Below are positions 11,034-24,629 of a stretch of DNA of 64,000 nucleotides, in pieces. Origin of the DNA: Pezicula radicicola (lineage: Eukaryota > Ascomycota > Leotiomycetes > Helotiales > Dermateaceae). Position numbers and translations under genes: made by a program. A model generated the notes under the pieces. That model did no database searches. It was not told where the DNA came from and saw only the letters and a list, made by a program, of their open reading frames with translations. The first letter of the stretch is position 1; every line of letters begins with the position of its first letter. The stretch spans positions 871,997 to 935,996 of the forward strand of contig PDUO01000005.1 of the NCBI GenBank assembly GCA_003008705.1. The letters are read 5' to 3'.

Positions 11034-13049
11034 AAGAATATACATCTCTTGTATCTGAAACGACTGGTGCACAAAAAGTCTGCAAGCACGATAAATCGGT
11101 ACAGCTTTTGCTGTATGAGGCTAAATACTGATTAGGTGAAGTAATTTACAGTCCCCAGGCTGCCTCCCAAACTGGTGAGTCTGCTGCAAATCCCATGCCA
11201 CAGGGAAGTATTGAACATCAAGAATCGTACATTCTGCCTTGCTATACTATACACCATCAAGAAACAGCTCAAATGTGAGAGGGCATTTCAATCAATAAAT
11301 TTAAATTGTCGCACTGTGTGTCGACGTTCGTCGTCCAATTTCCATTCTTGCAAAGGATACCTAGCTCTATAGATTTTAGCCCACGTTTTCAAATTGTGAT
11401 CGCAGCCTTGTTTTGCAAGTTTAGCAATTCCCTCTTTGTTAACAATCAAAACTATTTGATAAGGGTTTATCTCCTACATGGTATGGGGCCATGTTCAACA
11501 TGGATGTTATATAAGCTTGATTTTAGACATTAAGCTTACCTATACCACTCCCATCACTTTGCGCATGTGCAGAGGGCAATTCGAGGCTCTGCTGGTTATA
11601 GAGCAATGAAATCGGTGAAAAAGTGCGCAGACCGATCGCGTCAGTCACCAAGCTGCGAGGGAGGTACTGTACGATGAGGCGTTTTGTGTGAAGCATGCCT
11701 TCGGCACCCAGCCTGATGCAGTGATGATATCCTCTCTCGAATCAATAAAGCACCGACTTGAATAAATATCACGGTTGTAAAGTAATCGATTCCCAAGTCA
11801 TCGGGAAAACTCGGTCTCAGTCTCAATGCTTGTTGCTTTGAAAGCCATGAGGAGTGCTTTATAGCTGCTCCCAACAGTTGGAGATACGACCGTTGCGGTC
11901 GCTGAAGGCAAGCAGAATCGACACAGTTTTCAAGCCCAAGGAGGCTCTAAGGGCATTCCTAACTGTGCTGTACGTTTATTATTTACAGACAGTTGATTGT
12001 CGATGAAGGCTAATATATGTAAGGCTAGTTGTGTGTTCCCACAGATATTGAAGGATAGCTGCGTTCATGCAGATTACTACTGTATCTGTCAAAATCTAAA
12101 AATCCTCGATCATCAAACCGATTCACAGCCCTCCTTCCTGTCCTGCTTTGAAGCCTGTACCTATGAACTGAGCGCTTCGGGCGATAGTAACACTTCTACA
12201 TAATGATGTGTTCTCTTTTTTCTTTTTAATAAAAGGCTAATTCAATCCCGATTAATCAATTAAGGCGTTCTCCAAACGAGTCTCTAGACTTGCCTTCGAT
12301 ATTTCGAAAAGACCTTTTTAATTGGAAAAAGAGCTCAATTTTCCGCATGTCTCCACTATTCCAGTTCAAATTCTTTCCTGCGATCATTGCTTTGGAAGTA
12401 TCCTTTTCACTAATCATGTAAACCAGTTACTACTTCAGTGTCGTAGGTTATTTCACTTAGCGTTTTAGCGAATCCGACTTTTAACGACTCTGATGATTTA
12501 GCGACACCTGGGTCGTCCCCAGATCAAAGGTGTGACAAAATACTCTGCACTCCCATAGCCATCTTTCGATAATAACCTTAGAACACTGTACCATCTGAGA
12601 GTTCTGGATTCCTAAAGTGACTTCCAGTCACTAAGAATGCAACCGAACAATTTCGCTTCACTTAGAGCAAATCAGTCGATTATCAAGCAACATATTGCAC
12701 TTTGGGGTGCAGAAGCGCAAAAAAAATTGATTATTAATTAGGTTATTTTCTTCTAAAGACCAGGAGTTAAAATCTTTGAGATTTTCTAGATGAAGTATTG
12801 CTTATTTGGTAAACTTCCTTACTACGAAGTAGTGACTTGGCGACTTGGGTAACCCCTTTTATAAGCGAGGGTGAATTGCAAAACACCTGCCATTAAGATA
12901 AATGTAAGAGACTAAGAATATGAAGGAGCACATTTGCTTAGTGATATCTAAATAATCTAGTGTAAAATAGCAATTAATAATTGCTGTACATGTTGCTGAT
13001 ATCATGGCAAGGGCGGACATTATCTGTATGTTCTGCCTTCATTACTATG
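11034..13049. other. AT-rich gene-poor region
   Basis: About 2 kb with only short unconvincing frames on either strand. No tRNA, 5S rRNA or transposon end was recognised. The composition resembles the island at 1-1775. Confidence 0.55.
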
Positions 13050-13975
13050 ATAGTTCCAAGAATTAGCGACGATAGCGATAATGAATGGTGGGACACCTTT
13101 GGTAAAGGGACGCCCAAGGAGATTAGACATCAGCCGAAGAGATTCAGGCACTACTAGAATATATCGAAGGCAAAACTAGTCCTCAAGCAGCTGCAAAGCG
13201 TTAATGGGTATTCGCGATAATTGGTTCACTCAGGGAAAAAGGCATTCAGATTTCTGACTTCGTTTTTGTGACTACACTTCAGTTTTTAGCAAGACAACCT
13301 GCTCTACTTGACCTGGCTGATGGTATTTTGCAGATGCTAGTGAGGCTGGTGGAAAGACATTAACTGAGACATGGGCAAGGAAAAATTTTGAGGAGGATTT
13401 TACTGGATTATATGATAAGGCATTTTCGGGTAAGTCAATTCTTCTTCTCTTAACAGGCCTATATATTGATGAATTCCTGTTTAGAGATCTGGGGAAATAT
13501 ATATCCACTTGACCAAAGTGAAATTCCTGATATTTCTACATCGGCTTGGCGATCCGGTGCCAGTTCTTTGTCTGCAAATATTTGCCTGAGAGATTCAAAT
13601 TACATTAGTCACCTTAGCTTGGGGAAGTGGCGAAGAGGGGCGTGACCAGACATTGCCAAGAAGGCCTTCTCATGAGATCATAATGTTTTCAAACCCGCGT
13701 AAAATAACTAACAGATTTAATATATTTTCGCAGTTGAGGTCAGGTTCTGAGCTTACCTGGAGATCGCATGACGTCCCGGAATCGAAAGTATGGAAGGCCT
13801 TCGAGACTGACTACAACGCTAGCTCTAAAGGGTAAGAAACCACCAGAACTGTCTTGTTGATTTGGAAATGACGGAACTAAGATGTATATTAGCAGGACGC
13901 TCTGGTATGGCTTCAATATCCTTACGCTAAAACCTTCTTTGGCGCTTTTAAATGGAGAGCCGTAGCATAAGCTCT
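13050..13975 (+). pseudogene. Possible decayed multi-exon gene, unknown family
   Basis: Several peptides with natural composition lie in order on the plus strand but in different frames, separated by stops: around 13060-13155 (DDSDNEWWDTFGKGTPKEIR), around 13331-13430 (ETWARKNFEEDFTGLYDKAF), then after a plausible intron (GTAAGTC...TTTAG, 13431-13485) EIWGNIYPLDQSEI, and around 13735-13833 (ELTWRSHDVPESKVWKAF). Donor and acceptor-like sites flank some of them. No complete frame can be assembled and I do not recognise the family. It could be a relic gene or a real gene I cannot join. The surroundings are AT-rich. Confidence 0.3.
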
Positions 13976-15460
13976 TGTGGAGCCTTTCTCTTAAGTGGGA
14001 CTGGGCGAATTACAGCGTATTGGACTTGGTCAAGCGGGGGTGGCGTACGAACGGAAATGCCTATCGGGCTGCACGGCATAGGAACTTCACGGAGTTAGGT
14101 CAAACTAGCCTTCTACTTGACACTTGCTCAACTTACAGTTTGTGTGTATCCGAGCATAGGTCAAACTAACATGCCTTGCCATCTCTCTCTTTACTTTCGT
14201 TGGCGTAATCAAGGTATCATTCAGATAGACGCTACTATCTTGACAATTGTGCATGCGTTCTTCCATCCGTCTATAAACATATTTCCACTCGGTCATGATG
14301 AGGTTCTTGCGCCAGGTCCATTTCTTGAATTGAGTTTCGTACTTGGCTTTACTATTCAAGTTTTAGCTTCGCGGACCAATCATTAGACTAGAGATAGACA
14401 TATGAGGCGCGGAAATTATGGTTTGTGGCTATAAGTTTCATTAGCTCTTCAAGAGACTTGTCCTCAGTCAAGTAGAGACGCTTCAGCGTCTCCCGGTGAT
14501 GTTCCCAGTCCAACATAAGCTCAAGAGATGGAATCTTTGAATTTTTTTTCTTGGGAGAGTTTTTACGAATCTTCGGAAAAACAGTAATATTTCTCCAATA
14601 ATTCCCGAGTCATTTTACATGAGAGTAGTAACATTAAACAGTGTTTCTAAGCTTATAGCCAGCGAAAATTATGGGGTTGTGCAAAAGGATGGATTCGACA
14701 CCACCCTCGCTTAATAATTTACTTTACAGTACAGCCAAGAAGTATATTATTCTACCATACAGTTATAACCTATTAACTTTGTGAACTCTTTATTGTGAAC
14801 AAATTCTCAAGTAGGTATCTTTATCGCTTCGTGTTCTCGAAACTAGCTCAGTTACTAATAAACGACACTAAGTGACTAAAATAAATTTCTCCTACTAAGG
14901 AGCTTGTATCGTCTAACAAGGTCCATAGTGAGATTGTTAATCGTTGTTCGCTAAGTTAGTCTTTCTGCAGATCGAATGACTTCTTAATAATGATGAGTTA
15001 TATAGTTATAACTTTAGGGTTAGAAGAGATCCAACTGCATTCTCAGGCTGTCTGTAACATACTTCCTGAGAAACATCCCCTTCCACACCAAAGAAAAAAG
15101 ACTTCGGATTTTTGTGTTTTCGTTTAACCTCCATACTATATTTCTGATTTGCGACTCCAAACTTGCGGCTCCGTATCAACAACTTTGTGTTTACGACACC
15201 ACCTAGTTTCCCGACTCCAACTTCGCCGACCCTTATTTTAAGCGAAGCCATCGTCAAGTCAAATTCTAAAATCCATTCCCCATTCCCTATAAATGCCAAG
15301 GCTCGGGGCGCAGGAAAACAGTAAAAAATCTTAAGTGCCTTTTAAAGACAGCGTAGGATAATCGGCCAAACAATTACAAGGACGGGGATAGCAACTATTT
15401 CTCATTGCGGCATTAAATAACTTGAAACTTCATCCTTTCATTATTCATTCATCCATTAAA
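13976..15460. other. AT-rich gene-poor region
   Basis: No gene is seen. Small frames near 14105-14386 overlap on both strands and look like chance. The 3' flank of the OPT transporter is at the right edge. Confidence 0.5.
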
Positions 15461-18287
15461 CTACAACGCAAAACATCTCTCAGAACTATCCTCATTATTA
15501 CCCCACCAATACGGCATAGCAATTAACTTCCCACTTCCAAAAAACAAGAATATAAGTAACATATTCAAATTATAACCAGCATCAAAAGCAGCTGCAAGCA
15601 AGTAGTTATATCTTGCCCATAATTTATATCTGTATCTGAAAGCCCAGTACATGACGACGAAGCTACCGATGAAAGCGGAGAGGTAACCGGTACTGATGTT
15701 ACCGTAGAAATTGGTGAGGATAGAGAAGAAGATTGTTGTGTTCCAGAGATGGAACTTCATTTTGGATTTGGGGAAGGCTTTGTGGAGTGCGAAGAAGATG
15801 ATTGGTGAGATGACGCCGACGATGAAGCCATAGGGCAGAGGTCGGAAGGTGTGCTGTTTGAACATTTCGGTTGGGCCCTAAAAAAATTATGTGAGCCTTA
15901 AGATTAGGAGAGGGAGTCAGAGATTGAAACTTACAACCAAAACGTATTGCACACTCGTACTCAAACTACTCTTCAGACTCTGTGCAGTCCACTGATTCGT
16001 GGGATCGTCAACCTCTCCTAACAAGATCTCTCGCTTAGTGCTGAGAATCCATCTCACAACTGCATAGTTGATGGGAATACCAAGCGTGCATCCGAAGATC
16101 TGAGAGAAGAATGTTGCGCGTGGTGGAATATGCATATAATGTCCGATCTTTTGATCTTGTAACATGTACTGTGCTCTGTACCAGGCGTCTCCTGCAATAG
16201 ATGAATAGACAGTAGCGCCAGTTGGGTTCTTGTGTCCTGAAACAGCGTTGACCATCACACCGTAGAGCAGTTCGTTGAAAGTACCGATCGGAAGCTGATA
16301 GTTGGAGATCGCGTATAACCTGTCCGTAAACGGGGAGTTAGCAATTACTTCTTCTGTAGGGGATTTGGAGTTGTTGCTCCCGAGACATGTCTCGAGAGAA
16401 AACGTCTTAAAAGGAGATGTCTCAAGAGTAACTCCTCTTAAAATACTCCCGAATAGGAATGAAAGTGCTCCCTCCATACGTACCATCCCAAAGGCGTAAC
16501 CATAGCAGCTCCCGTGGCAATCGCAACGAAATAAGTCCAGACCGGAATATACAACTGCCCAGCAGCAATCGCGGGTACGATTGCAAGAAAAGAGCAGAAG
16601 AATAATACTATGTACCACCAGATTGGGACTTCTTTGTATGAGCGCTGAAGGACGTTTAGTTGATCGGTGTATTGGAAGTTGATGCTCTCAACCTTGGCGC
16701 TCTTGTTGCGTGTTCTAATCTTGTTGATGGAGGTGACGAGAGCAGACCAGCCAAATAGTACAGACCAGACGATGGCTGATGTGTATGCTGCGTATGAAAA
16801 GAAGATTCCCCATAACATTTGCGCTCCGAAATATAGGGGACCATTCTCTTCATACACGGTGGTGTTCAAATTACCCGCGCTGGTAACAAGGTTTGTGAGA
16901 GGGTATTTAGTACCAGTTTCTAGGTCGATATTAGTCAATTCTATTCAACGAAAATTGTTCTTGTACTTACCAGTAAGAACACTGTTTGACATCAGTCCAT
17001 ACTTGTAGGAAGAGAGATTTCCCCACTTTGCCGCAGGAATGAGCACCCAACAGTTGACAACGAAGGCTGAAAACATAACAACCTGTGTCCAAAATGGCAG
17101 CAAGAACAAATTTCCAAGACTGCTAATATTGGACCAATCGAGACTGAGATTCATAAAGCCCATTCCACCAAAGCCTGATCCAATGAAGTTCGCAGTAGCG
17201 TTCCGTGGTGCCACCCAGCAGAGGAAGGCTAAAGAGCCAAGCATTGGGAAGACATACTCTGGTAGGAATTGCCAAAGAGTTATGCCGCCGAATACTGAGA
17301 AGAAAACAATCATTTGTTTCCTCGCCACGGCCGTCTTCTGCTCTCGCTCCTTTTTCTGTGTCTCAAAAAGAGCAGTTTGGCACAGCCTAAATAAAGGAGT
17401 CAATATAGGCAATTTCTGTTGAAGGATATATTACTGACGCTTGAAACCAAGGATACTGGGGATCATAGAGCAAGAACTGTCGTGAAATAGCCGCAAAGGA
17501 GTAACCGGTCCATACGACACCCAGCATAAAAACAATAGCCACTCCTGAGTTGATTCTGGTGTTGAAATAAAGCTCTGCGATTGAAATTGGAGCGTAGGCC
17601 AAATTATAGGTAGCGCCAGATGCTGCAGAAATGGTGACTAGAACGTGTTCCTTGGTGCTCCATGGGCCAGGGTTCAAACTAAAACCAAAAGAGGTAAATG
17701 GTATTGATACTCGCTTTGCCGGTAGTATTTTTGCCAGCCAAATTCCCACGTAGTTTGCACAAATCTGGACACTTTTCTAAGTCAGTTTACCTATTCTAGA
17801 TATTCCAAAGGTATTTCGGATACAACTCAGAAGGAACAATGATCCCTGGGAAGGAGGTTTCTCTCCTAGTTTAGACTCACAAAAATACTGAATATGGAGC
17901 CGAAGTTGTTCTGAAATGGCTCATTTGTGACAAGAATGCACCGGGGACGACAAAGAGTATGGTTAGAAGAAAATAACGAAATGTGAGCGTCGGCTCGCTT
18001 GGGTCGTCCACCAGACTGATGACTCGGCGGACACTCCAGGGGATATCTTTCAGAGCCGGATCAGAGTCTGCGAGAGAAGCGTTGGCTGGCGTAGTTGTAA
18101 CAGGTACCGTAAGTTTCTCGTCGCCTACTTCAACGTCGCTTGCACTCTTCGCGACTTCCTTTTCCTGTGGATCCACACCATTGTCTTCCGATGCCTGTGA
18201 GGAAGTTGCGGCCTGAATTTCAGCAGCGTCCGTGTCGACCCTCACTGCTTGCGGTCGTGACTTCAGTTGTCTAAGAATTGAGGCCAT
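15461..18287 (-). CDS. OPT-family oligopeptide transporter
   Basis: Six exons (18287-17881, 17771-17439, 17386-16971, 16919-16484, 16319-15935, 15877-15461) give 797 aa, the normal size for the family. A hydrophilic N-terminus of about 100 residues precedes the first membrane span. Then come 14-16 hydrophobic segments. Landmarks are IPFTSFGFSLNPGPWSTKEHVLVTI-type NPGP-x2-KEH, the PWFQALCQTALFETQ loop, YTSAIVWS, WLYAISNYQLPIGTFNELLYG, and a C-terminal cytosolic tail with WWGNNEDS. These match proton-coupled small-peptide transporters (Opt1/Isp4-like, tetra- and pentapeptides, sometimes glutathione) of the plasma membrane. Substrate is not deducible. Intron 4 is 164 nt, three times its neighbours, and intron 2 has a GTCAGT donor. 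Flanked on both sides by AT-rich islands. Confidence 0.94.
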
Positions 18288-20952
18288 CGTGACTTAGATG
18301 CCAAGAAGCAGCTAGAAGGACGAACCATCGAAGCGGTCATCTCCTCTGATCTTATAAAGAGCAAGAGTGCTATCGCAATTCATTTTCTGCTATGGCGTGC
18401 TCACACCTGACCTATTGTAAATTGTAAACTTATCTTTGCGAACTTGTGCTACCTCAATTTTACTGGTGTTACTCGTGGATATTTCGAATTTTATGACACA
18501 TTGATCCACTTATAAGGGACGCAAGAAAAGCTTGTTAGAAAGCTTTTAACGGTTCTAAAGATCTGCAGCAGGGAACCACTAACAATAATCCATGAACGCT
18601 TATGACCTGTGATGCAACAGAGATACAAATCGAGCAGGAGCATACTATACCCTTGAAATACGACCTTGATCTCACGCTCTTGAGCCGCAACATGCTCATT
18701 TTTACCGAGGTGCTGAGTACTCACTCAAATGTATCTGCAAATTGTGTGAATTTACGCCACAAGGGAACGGCGCCACTTGGTGGACGCGTCTCTTTTCCCG
18801 TCCTCGGCGCTCGCCTTGATTCCGGAAATTACTCGCGACGGAGATTTCAACAGAAAGGGCCACAAGGAGCGAGAAAACTAGAGACAAACTGTGCGTAACC
18901 CTGCTCTGCCTTGCTAATTGCCTAGCTTTTTACAAGCTAGTGTATCTCGCTCGCATCAACTCTTTACATCGCCATTTGTTGCAACATTTGTTTTGTGCTG
19001 TGGAGAACCCCAGGTTTAAAGATCGGTTGTGGAGCTCTTGCCAAGATATTCCGGCGGGTGTCGCAAATTTCACCAGCAACTAAAAAATGCTTGTGCCGTA
19101 AATTCGAGCTGTGTCGCTAATACCAAAATTCCAATCTCTAGTGACGACTACCAAAGCGACAGAAGTTGGAGCTTTGCGACTGAGTAGCGACCCATGTTGG
19201 AGAGTTATTACATCTTCTTCGAGATAGTGTTGCCAGGGCTTCAAAGAAAGGAAGCAAGATTATGAAAATTGAGAACATCTGTGTGAACAAGTGTAATTGG
19301 GCTTATTACTACTTTCTGTTATAAACTTCGTTAACAATTAGATAAAGACTGCAGTTTGGAGCTAGTCTGTAGTTGCGAGGAATTAGCAAATCGTATCTCG
19401 CCATATTGTCCCTGTTGGAACTTAGCGAGTAAAGTTCGGAAGACATGTACTTTCTTACCAATATAGAAAGCGTATATCATTGCAATAGGCTAGTTTCTCC
19501 CTATTAGTCTGGGAATTTCTCTACAACTCAATTGACCAATGATAAAAGTACCCATTTGTACAGTTTAATGTTACTCTCTAGAAAATATTATAAACTCATT
19601 CCCGTCGCGTACCTATAACATCGCAAACATCTCAGTTTTCACTCCACCACTTGTCCGACCAAGAACAATACAAAACACCTCAAATCTAGCAACAATTGAT
19701 TGTGTGACAGAGTGGAAACAGCAGTAAATATATTCCTTCCTGATCAAGGTGGAGTCTACTCTGATAAGCGACATACTTATGAAATGTTAGGCCTCGAGCA
19801 ATCATTCCGTACCACTCTCCTGAAAGCAAGAATACCGGAGACTTAGTTAGCAACATATATACACAAAAACCGAATTATTCGAACAATAACTTTGTTTGAA
19901 CTTTTAATCCTAGTGCTAATGCTTCTGCCCTGGAGTAAAACCTGTGTACCTGTGCACCAAGATGAGAAAGTGAACCAAGTCAAAAAATATTGACTACCTC
20001 AAAACTTATCCACCTGCTTACGAGCGATAGTGAACGGAATTTGGAGTTCCAGACAAAAAATATCTAACCAAATTTCTCAAAAATAGAAAACTTCCTGAGC
20101 AAATACTAAAGTACTGGGGCCTCCAAGTTGATCGCTTAACTTATCAATGGACACCCACATCGAATCCCACATCAAACAACTCATAAGAGGAATCTTCCAT
20201 GTGACCGTGCAGAATAAAACCCTTTAAGGTTTTAGAAAGCTTTGGGGCTTGAATCAAATCTCGAATGACCATCTGATGCTAAAGTGTCGCGGTGGGTTGG
20301 GTTAGAACGGGAAGACTCGTACCATACATACTCTTTGTAAACCCTATCGCTTACAGTACCTGGGTAAAGCATGGCATTTAGGTATTTGTATCGGAAGGAT
20401 TTGTATCCAAATGAAAGCAAGATTGTCCAATAGGAGTCATAGAAGTCATCTTAGAGACTAAGTGACCGAGTGACTAGACGAGAATACCTATTATCACTTA
20501 GTCGTGTATCCGAAGAATAGGAAAATGACAACGCATGGGTTATATACTATTTTCCTAAGTCAACCCACTTGGCTTAATATTAGTTCTTTCTAATACCTAA
20601 CAATCTTTATGGTAAACGTGCATTATGGATATTTATCTTTACGACAATCTTCGAACTTTGTCTGAGTTACTCGGTTTGAGTTCTGGCTACTCTAGTTACT
20701 ACTTATCTAGAAAAATATGGAAGGAGAAGAGCTGCTCTGTTTTACACTCCCTGCACATAGCGAAGTGACAGGTATTATCATTTAGTGTGCCAAATTAAGA
20801 CATTATTTTAACATTAATGTCGTCAAAGTAGTCGATATTAGAAATCATTTGGAACTAAACAGGCGTCGAATTCATAAGGTCATGACAATTCATAACGCCT
20901 ATAACTCCATCATCATATCCAGTCATACACCTCCCTTCATTATACAACCCGA
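18288..20952. other. AT-rich intergenic island
   Basis: 2.7 kb without a supported gene. The segment 18700-19200 is less AT-rich and contains small frames on both strands, none with recognisable content. The piece at 20665-20700 resembles the 18-bp repeat unit (GTTACTCGGTTTGAGTTC) but is a single weak copy. Confidence 0.5.
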
Positions 20953-23900
20953 CTAAGAAATCGTGTCTTCGTCATCACTTAACAAATCCTCAACCAGAGA
21001 GTCTCTCCTACTCATAGTCACATCGCCGTCGACATCCTCTTCCTGCACGCCTGTCTCTTCCTTTAGAACGGGCGTGGTACTCTTCTTTCTGATGGCAATC
21101 TCTGTCTTGTCGTCATCGTCTACGACGGTCTTGTCGTCATCTGCTTCAATGCTACTTCTAGTACTTTGACCAAAGACACTCTTCCTACCTCCTGCCTTCT
21201 CTTTCTCAATTAGGCCGTTGACAATTTTCCCAAGACTAACATGAATCTTGTATAATGCATTCCTCCCAGTAGCATCAACAACAAGCTTCTCGTCTACAGC
21301 GGTTTGGATCACATCATAAGTGTCCCGAATCTTGTTTTCGGTGGATGTCGGTGAGACATAGAGTTTACCGAGGAGAGGAGCTAGTATCTTCTTTTCGTCT
21401 TCTGATATGGATGTTAGTGTTTCGGCCGCCACTTAGAAAAGAGACCACTTACTTGTTATGCTGGAGTTCAAACGTTCCAAGATATCGTTTGCAAAATCTA
21501 AATGTACATCTCCATTGACGGACTTTTTCACACCTTCATCACTGAGACTTAGTTGGTTACTAGGCACGTAACACTTCCTTGGGTCCGTCCAGTCGACGAG
21601 ATGAGCACCAATTGTGTTTAAGCCAACCATCTCGTTTTCTTCTTCTATCTCATCCTCCAAGCTCTCTCGGACCTCGAACAGCTTATGCAGTACATCCATA
21701 GATACTGCTCGCATACGGTCTTGATTCTCTTTTCTGCTAAAGCAGTACACTGGGAGGAAGTAACTCAATGTCTGACGCACACCCTGGTTGTGTGCAGTGT
21801 TAGGATCGAAGTACAAGATCACAAGAGTCTTGAGCAAGTCGTCAATAGCTGGAGAGGAATCCGAGATAATTCGGCCAAGCATCAGTTTAGAAACGGCGAC
21901 TGTAGCCGCTGCTTGAACTTCTGGAGACTTAGATCCGGATTTGAGCGCCTTGAGGTAGACTTTTAGAAGAGTAGGGTTACTGTCTAGCACGTGGGCGCCA
22001 TGTTGGTTCAAGATATCTGTGAGGATTTGAAGGGCTGTGATCTGGAGGGCAGAGTGACCCTTGCTAAAAAAGTGCATTAAGAGATTGAGATTCTCCTCGG
22101 CGAGAGACTACACGTGTTAGTTCCTGAACAATCTGGTCATTTATAAAGATAGCATACCTTGTCAAGAAGGGAGCATAAACCCAGACATAGAAGACCGCGC
22201 TCTCTGACTGGCGCTTCATGACTCCGAACAGCAGGTACAACAAGGTTGTTGAGCATTGCCACCAAAGAGGGATTCTGTTGAAGGTTGCCTTGAACGTTCT
22301 CTAACATGCATTGCACAATATGCAAGCATTTCATATTTACCATGATTTCCCTAATCGCCTTGTCCCGATCATCTTCCTCATTTGAAGCGCCCTTCTGGGA
22401 ATTTATCGGTGTACCTTCGCCACTGACTTCTGACTTTGCAGAGTGAAAACTCTCCTCCTCATCCACTTCCTCGGCAGCAGGCTCGTCCATGATAGTATCG
22501 TGTACATCTGCAACAGCTTCAAGTACCACACTGCAGAATTCTCTTTCACCTGCAGCATCTCCAGCACAGATTCCTCGCAGGACTTGAATAGTAAGTTTCG
22601 TAACCTCTTCTGGTAGATCGGGAATAGAAAGTGACTGTCGCAAGAGAGAAAACATTTTCCTTCGGCCAACCTCGTCGGAATAATCCAGCGTTTGAGAGAT
22701 GTGAAGGAGCTGCTCAACGATAAATTCTTGCTCAACTGTGTCTTCTTCCGCCTCTTCTTCGTCTGGCTCTTGGGCTGCAACTCGCTGAAGAGCCTCAACG
22801 AGTACTTGTACATAGCGCTGAAGGAAGAAGGCCAATTTGGTGACTTCCGGCATCTTCTCCTCGATCAAAGCATCGAATTTGCTGTTACTTTGAGACCTAC
22901 AGAAGTCGTTGAAGCTCCTAGCGATGAACACGGATTCTGCACTCAAAGTGTTCCAGAAGTTATCGTCAAATAAAACCGCATCTCTATAATCGGGCCGGCC
23001 TTCCCAGAAACCCTTCATGGCCTCTAGTGCGACCCCGTTTTCAACACCGGAGTTAACAACGTCAATTCGTTCCAGCAACTCTTGTAAACTATCGAGACTT
23101 GGTGGTGCTTTCTCTCCGGAGGCTTCACCTTCAGCAGGCTCAGCAGTTCCAGCGCAATCTTCAATCCATCGCTCCCTAAAAAGTTTTCCAGCAGCTTTGC
23201 GAACATTCTCATCTCTGTCTCGTAGACCCCATCGAAGAAGTTTTTCTCTCATTGACAAAGAAAGATGTCTAAAATCGCCAAGAGCAGGAAGAAGTCGAGA
23301 GTACAAAGCTCGCCGAGTAGCCGGATCTTGATCCCGCGCCCTTTCTAGGAGGAACGGCAAAGTATTTGGTAAAATGGGCAAATTGACGAGAAGAGATCTT
23401 CGGACGTCAGCGCTAGGGTCGTTTTGCATAATTTCTAGCAATTTGACGAGTAAACCCGCCCCAGAATCATCGTCATCACTATCCTCAGCCTCTTCTCCCT
23501 CTGCCTCATTACCAGCAAGTCGTCCTAATCCCAACACGGCTTGAACGCGAACCATTGCCTCTTTATCGTGTACTCTCTTCAAGAGCCCATGTCGGAGAAG
23601 TTGGAACACATCATCATCAATGGAATCTAATGAGTTGATGATATAAGAAATGAGTTGTGTCGACCGGTATCGTACGAATTTGTCCTTGGACATCAATAGG
23701 GGTAGAACTGTGGACATGAGATGTGATGTGAGGCGCGTGCTTGGTGTCTCTGCCACAGTATCGTCCTCCTCTACAAGCTCATTGTCCTTTTCGTTTGCAT
23801 GGCGCAGGAATAACCCCGTAAATCTAATTGATCTTTCTCCCACGCTCTCGCTCTTTTTTACTGGCATAATTCGGAGCACACATCTCGTGAATTCATCATT

Positions 23901-24227
23901 GAACTGCTCCTCGTCAAAGTCTTCCGCCCCCGTCTTTTTCTTTCCGCTGGTCGGCTCGTAGCAACACGCTTCCTGGATCTTGCGCAGGGTGACGACCAAT
24001 TTTCGATGCCCAGCTGTTGTTCTTTGTGCATCCCGAAATACTGACGAGATCAAAGGTCGTAGCGCGTTGTCTGGCGTCTCCTCGGGAATGTCGACATATG
24101 ACGAGACTCTTGAGGCAGTAGACCCGCGAAAGTTTAGAGATTGCACAGAAGACTTATGGGAAACCGCGGCAGATGTCCTTGCGGATCTAGTTGAGACCCG
24201 GGCTGGCATATTGGCAGCCTCTAACAA
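20953..24227 (-). CDS. YCG1: Condensin subunit Ycg1/Cnd3 (CAP-G, HEAT repeat)
   Basis: Three exons (24227-22158, 22107-21453, 21401-20953) give 1057 aa from the first ATG, or 1051 aa from the second ATG at 24209, whose product starts MPARVSTRSART and looks the more typical start. HEAT-repeat solenoid throughout; N-terminal DNPLRPLISSVFRDAQ-like region and HRKLVVTLRKIQEAC, internal VRVQAVLGLGRLAG, and the Cnd3 C-terminal domain LYFDPNTAHNQGVRQTLSYFLPVY. The second intron (51 nt, GTAAGT, branch CTAAC, CATATCAG) holds an in-frame TAA; splicing restores NSSITKDEKKILAPLLGKLY. The C-terminal 80 residues are acidic and serine-rich, likely a phosphorylated tail. Condensin compacts mitotic chromosomes. 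Divergent from the cysteine synthase gene. Confidence 0.95.
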
Positions 24228-24629
24228 ATGCGTGTGCTTGTGTCACAGTCGAGTGTATTTGGCAGCTTCTGTAATTATGCAGCTGCGCGTACGAGGCGCG
24301 ATGGCGGATCTAGGGTCTTCTCCACGGGCGGTTTTTGCGTTATTAAGTAAGGTTCAAGATTTGAGGTTGAAGGTTGAAGGGTCGAGGTGCGCGATATGTG
24401 TCGAAATGTTATGCGGGTGTGTACTGTGTGCTGAGTGCTGCTGTTGTGAGTTGTTGACGACTTTTTGTTTACTTGGGTCTTATCGGTGTTTTGATTTGGC
24501 CCAATAGGGTCTAGTGGTATTATTCTTTATTCGTATAGCGGAGCGGAAGCCCGCCGGCGGACTTGGCAGTTGATTGCGACATCGACAATTTGTTCTGGGA
24601 TTGTAGGAAGAATCCATTGAACAGCAACA
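24228..24629. other. Divergent promoter between YCG1 and cysteine synthase
   Basis: 402 bases between outward-facing starts. The sequence is comparatively GC-rich. No named element assigned. Confidence 0.5.

Noticed and set aside
11641..11874. Possible gene remnant on the minus strand
   Set aside because: Sequence is a little less AT-rich than its surroundings, but no family, splice sites or continuing frame could be found.
13990..14110. Possible 5S rRNA or other small RNA gene
   Set aside because: GC-richer than the surroundings, but it does not match 5S, U6 or tRNA patterns.
15006..15299. 97-codon minus-strand frame after the OPT gene
   Set aside because: No recognised features; lies in an AT-rich island and lacks splice or conservation evidence.
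16920..16949. Alternative earlier acceptor in OPT intron 3, in frame
   Set aside because: It would leave a 30-nt intron, too short; the downstream acceptor gives 51 nt with a TTGACTAAT branch.
21382..21453. Apparent stop codon splitting the condensin gene into two proteins
   Set aside because: A canonical 51-nt intron (GTAAGT donor, CTAAC branch, CAG acceptor) removes the TAA and restores the conserved SITKDEKKILAPLLGKLY segment.
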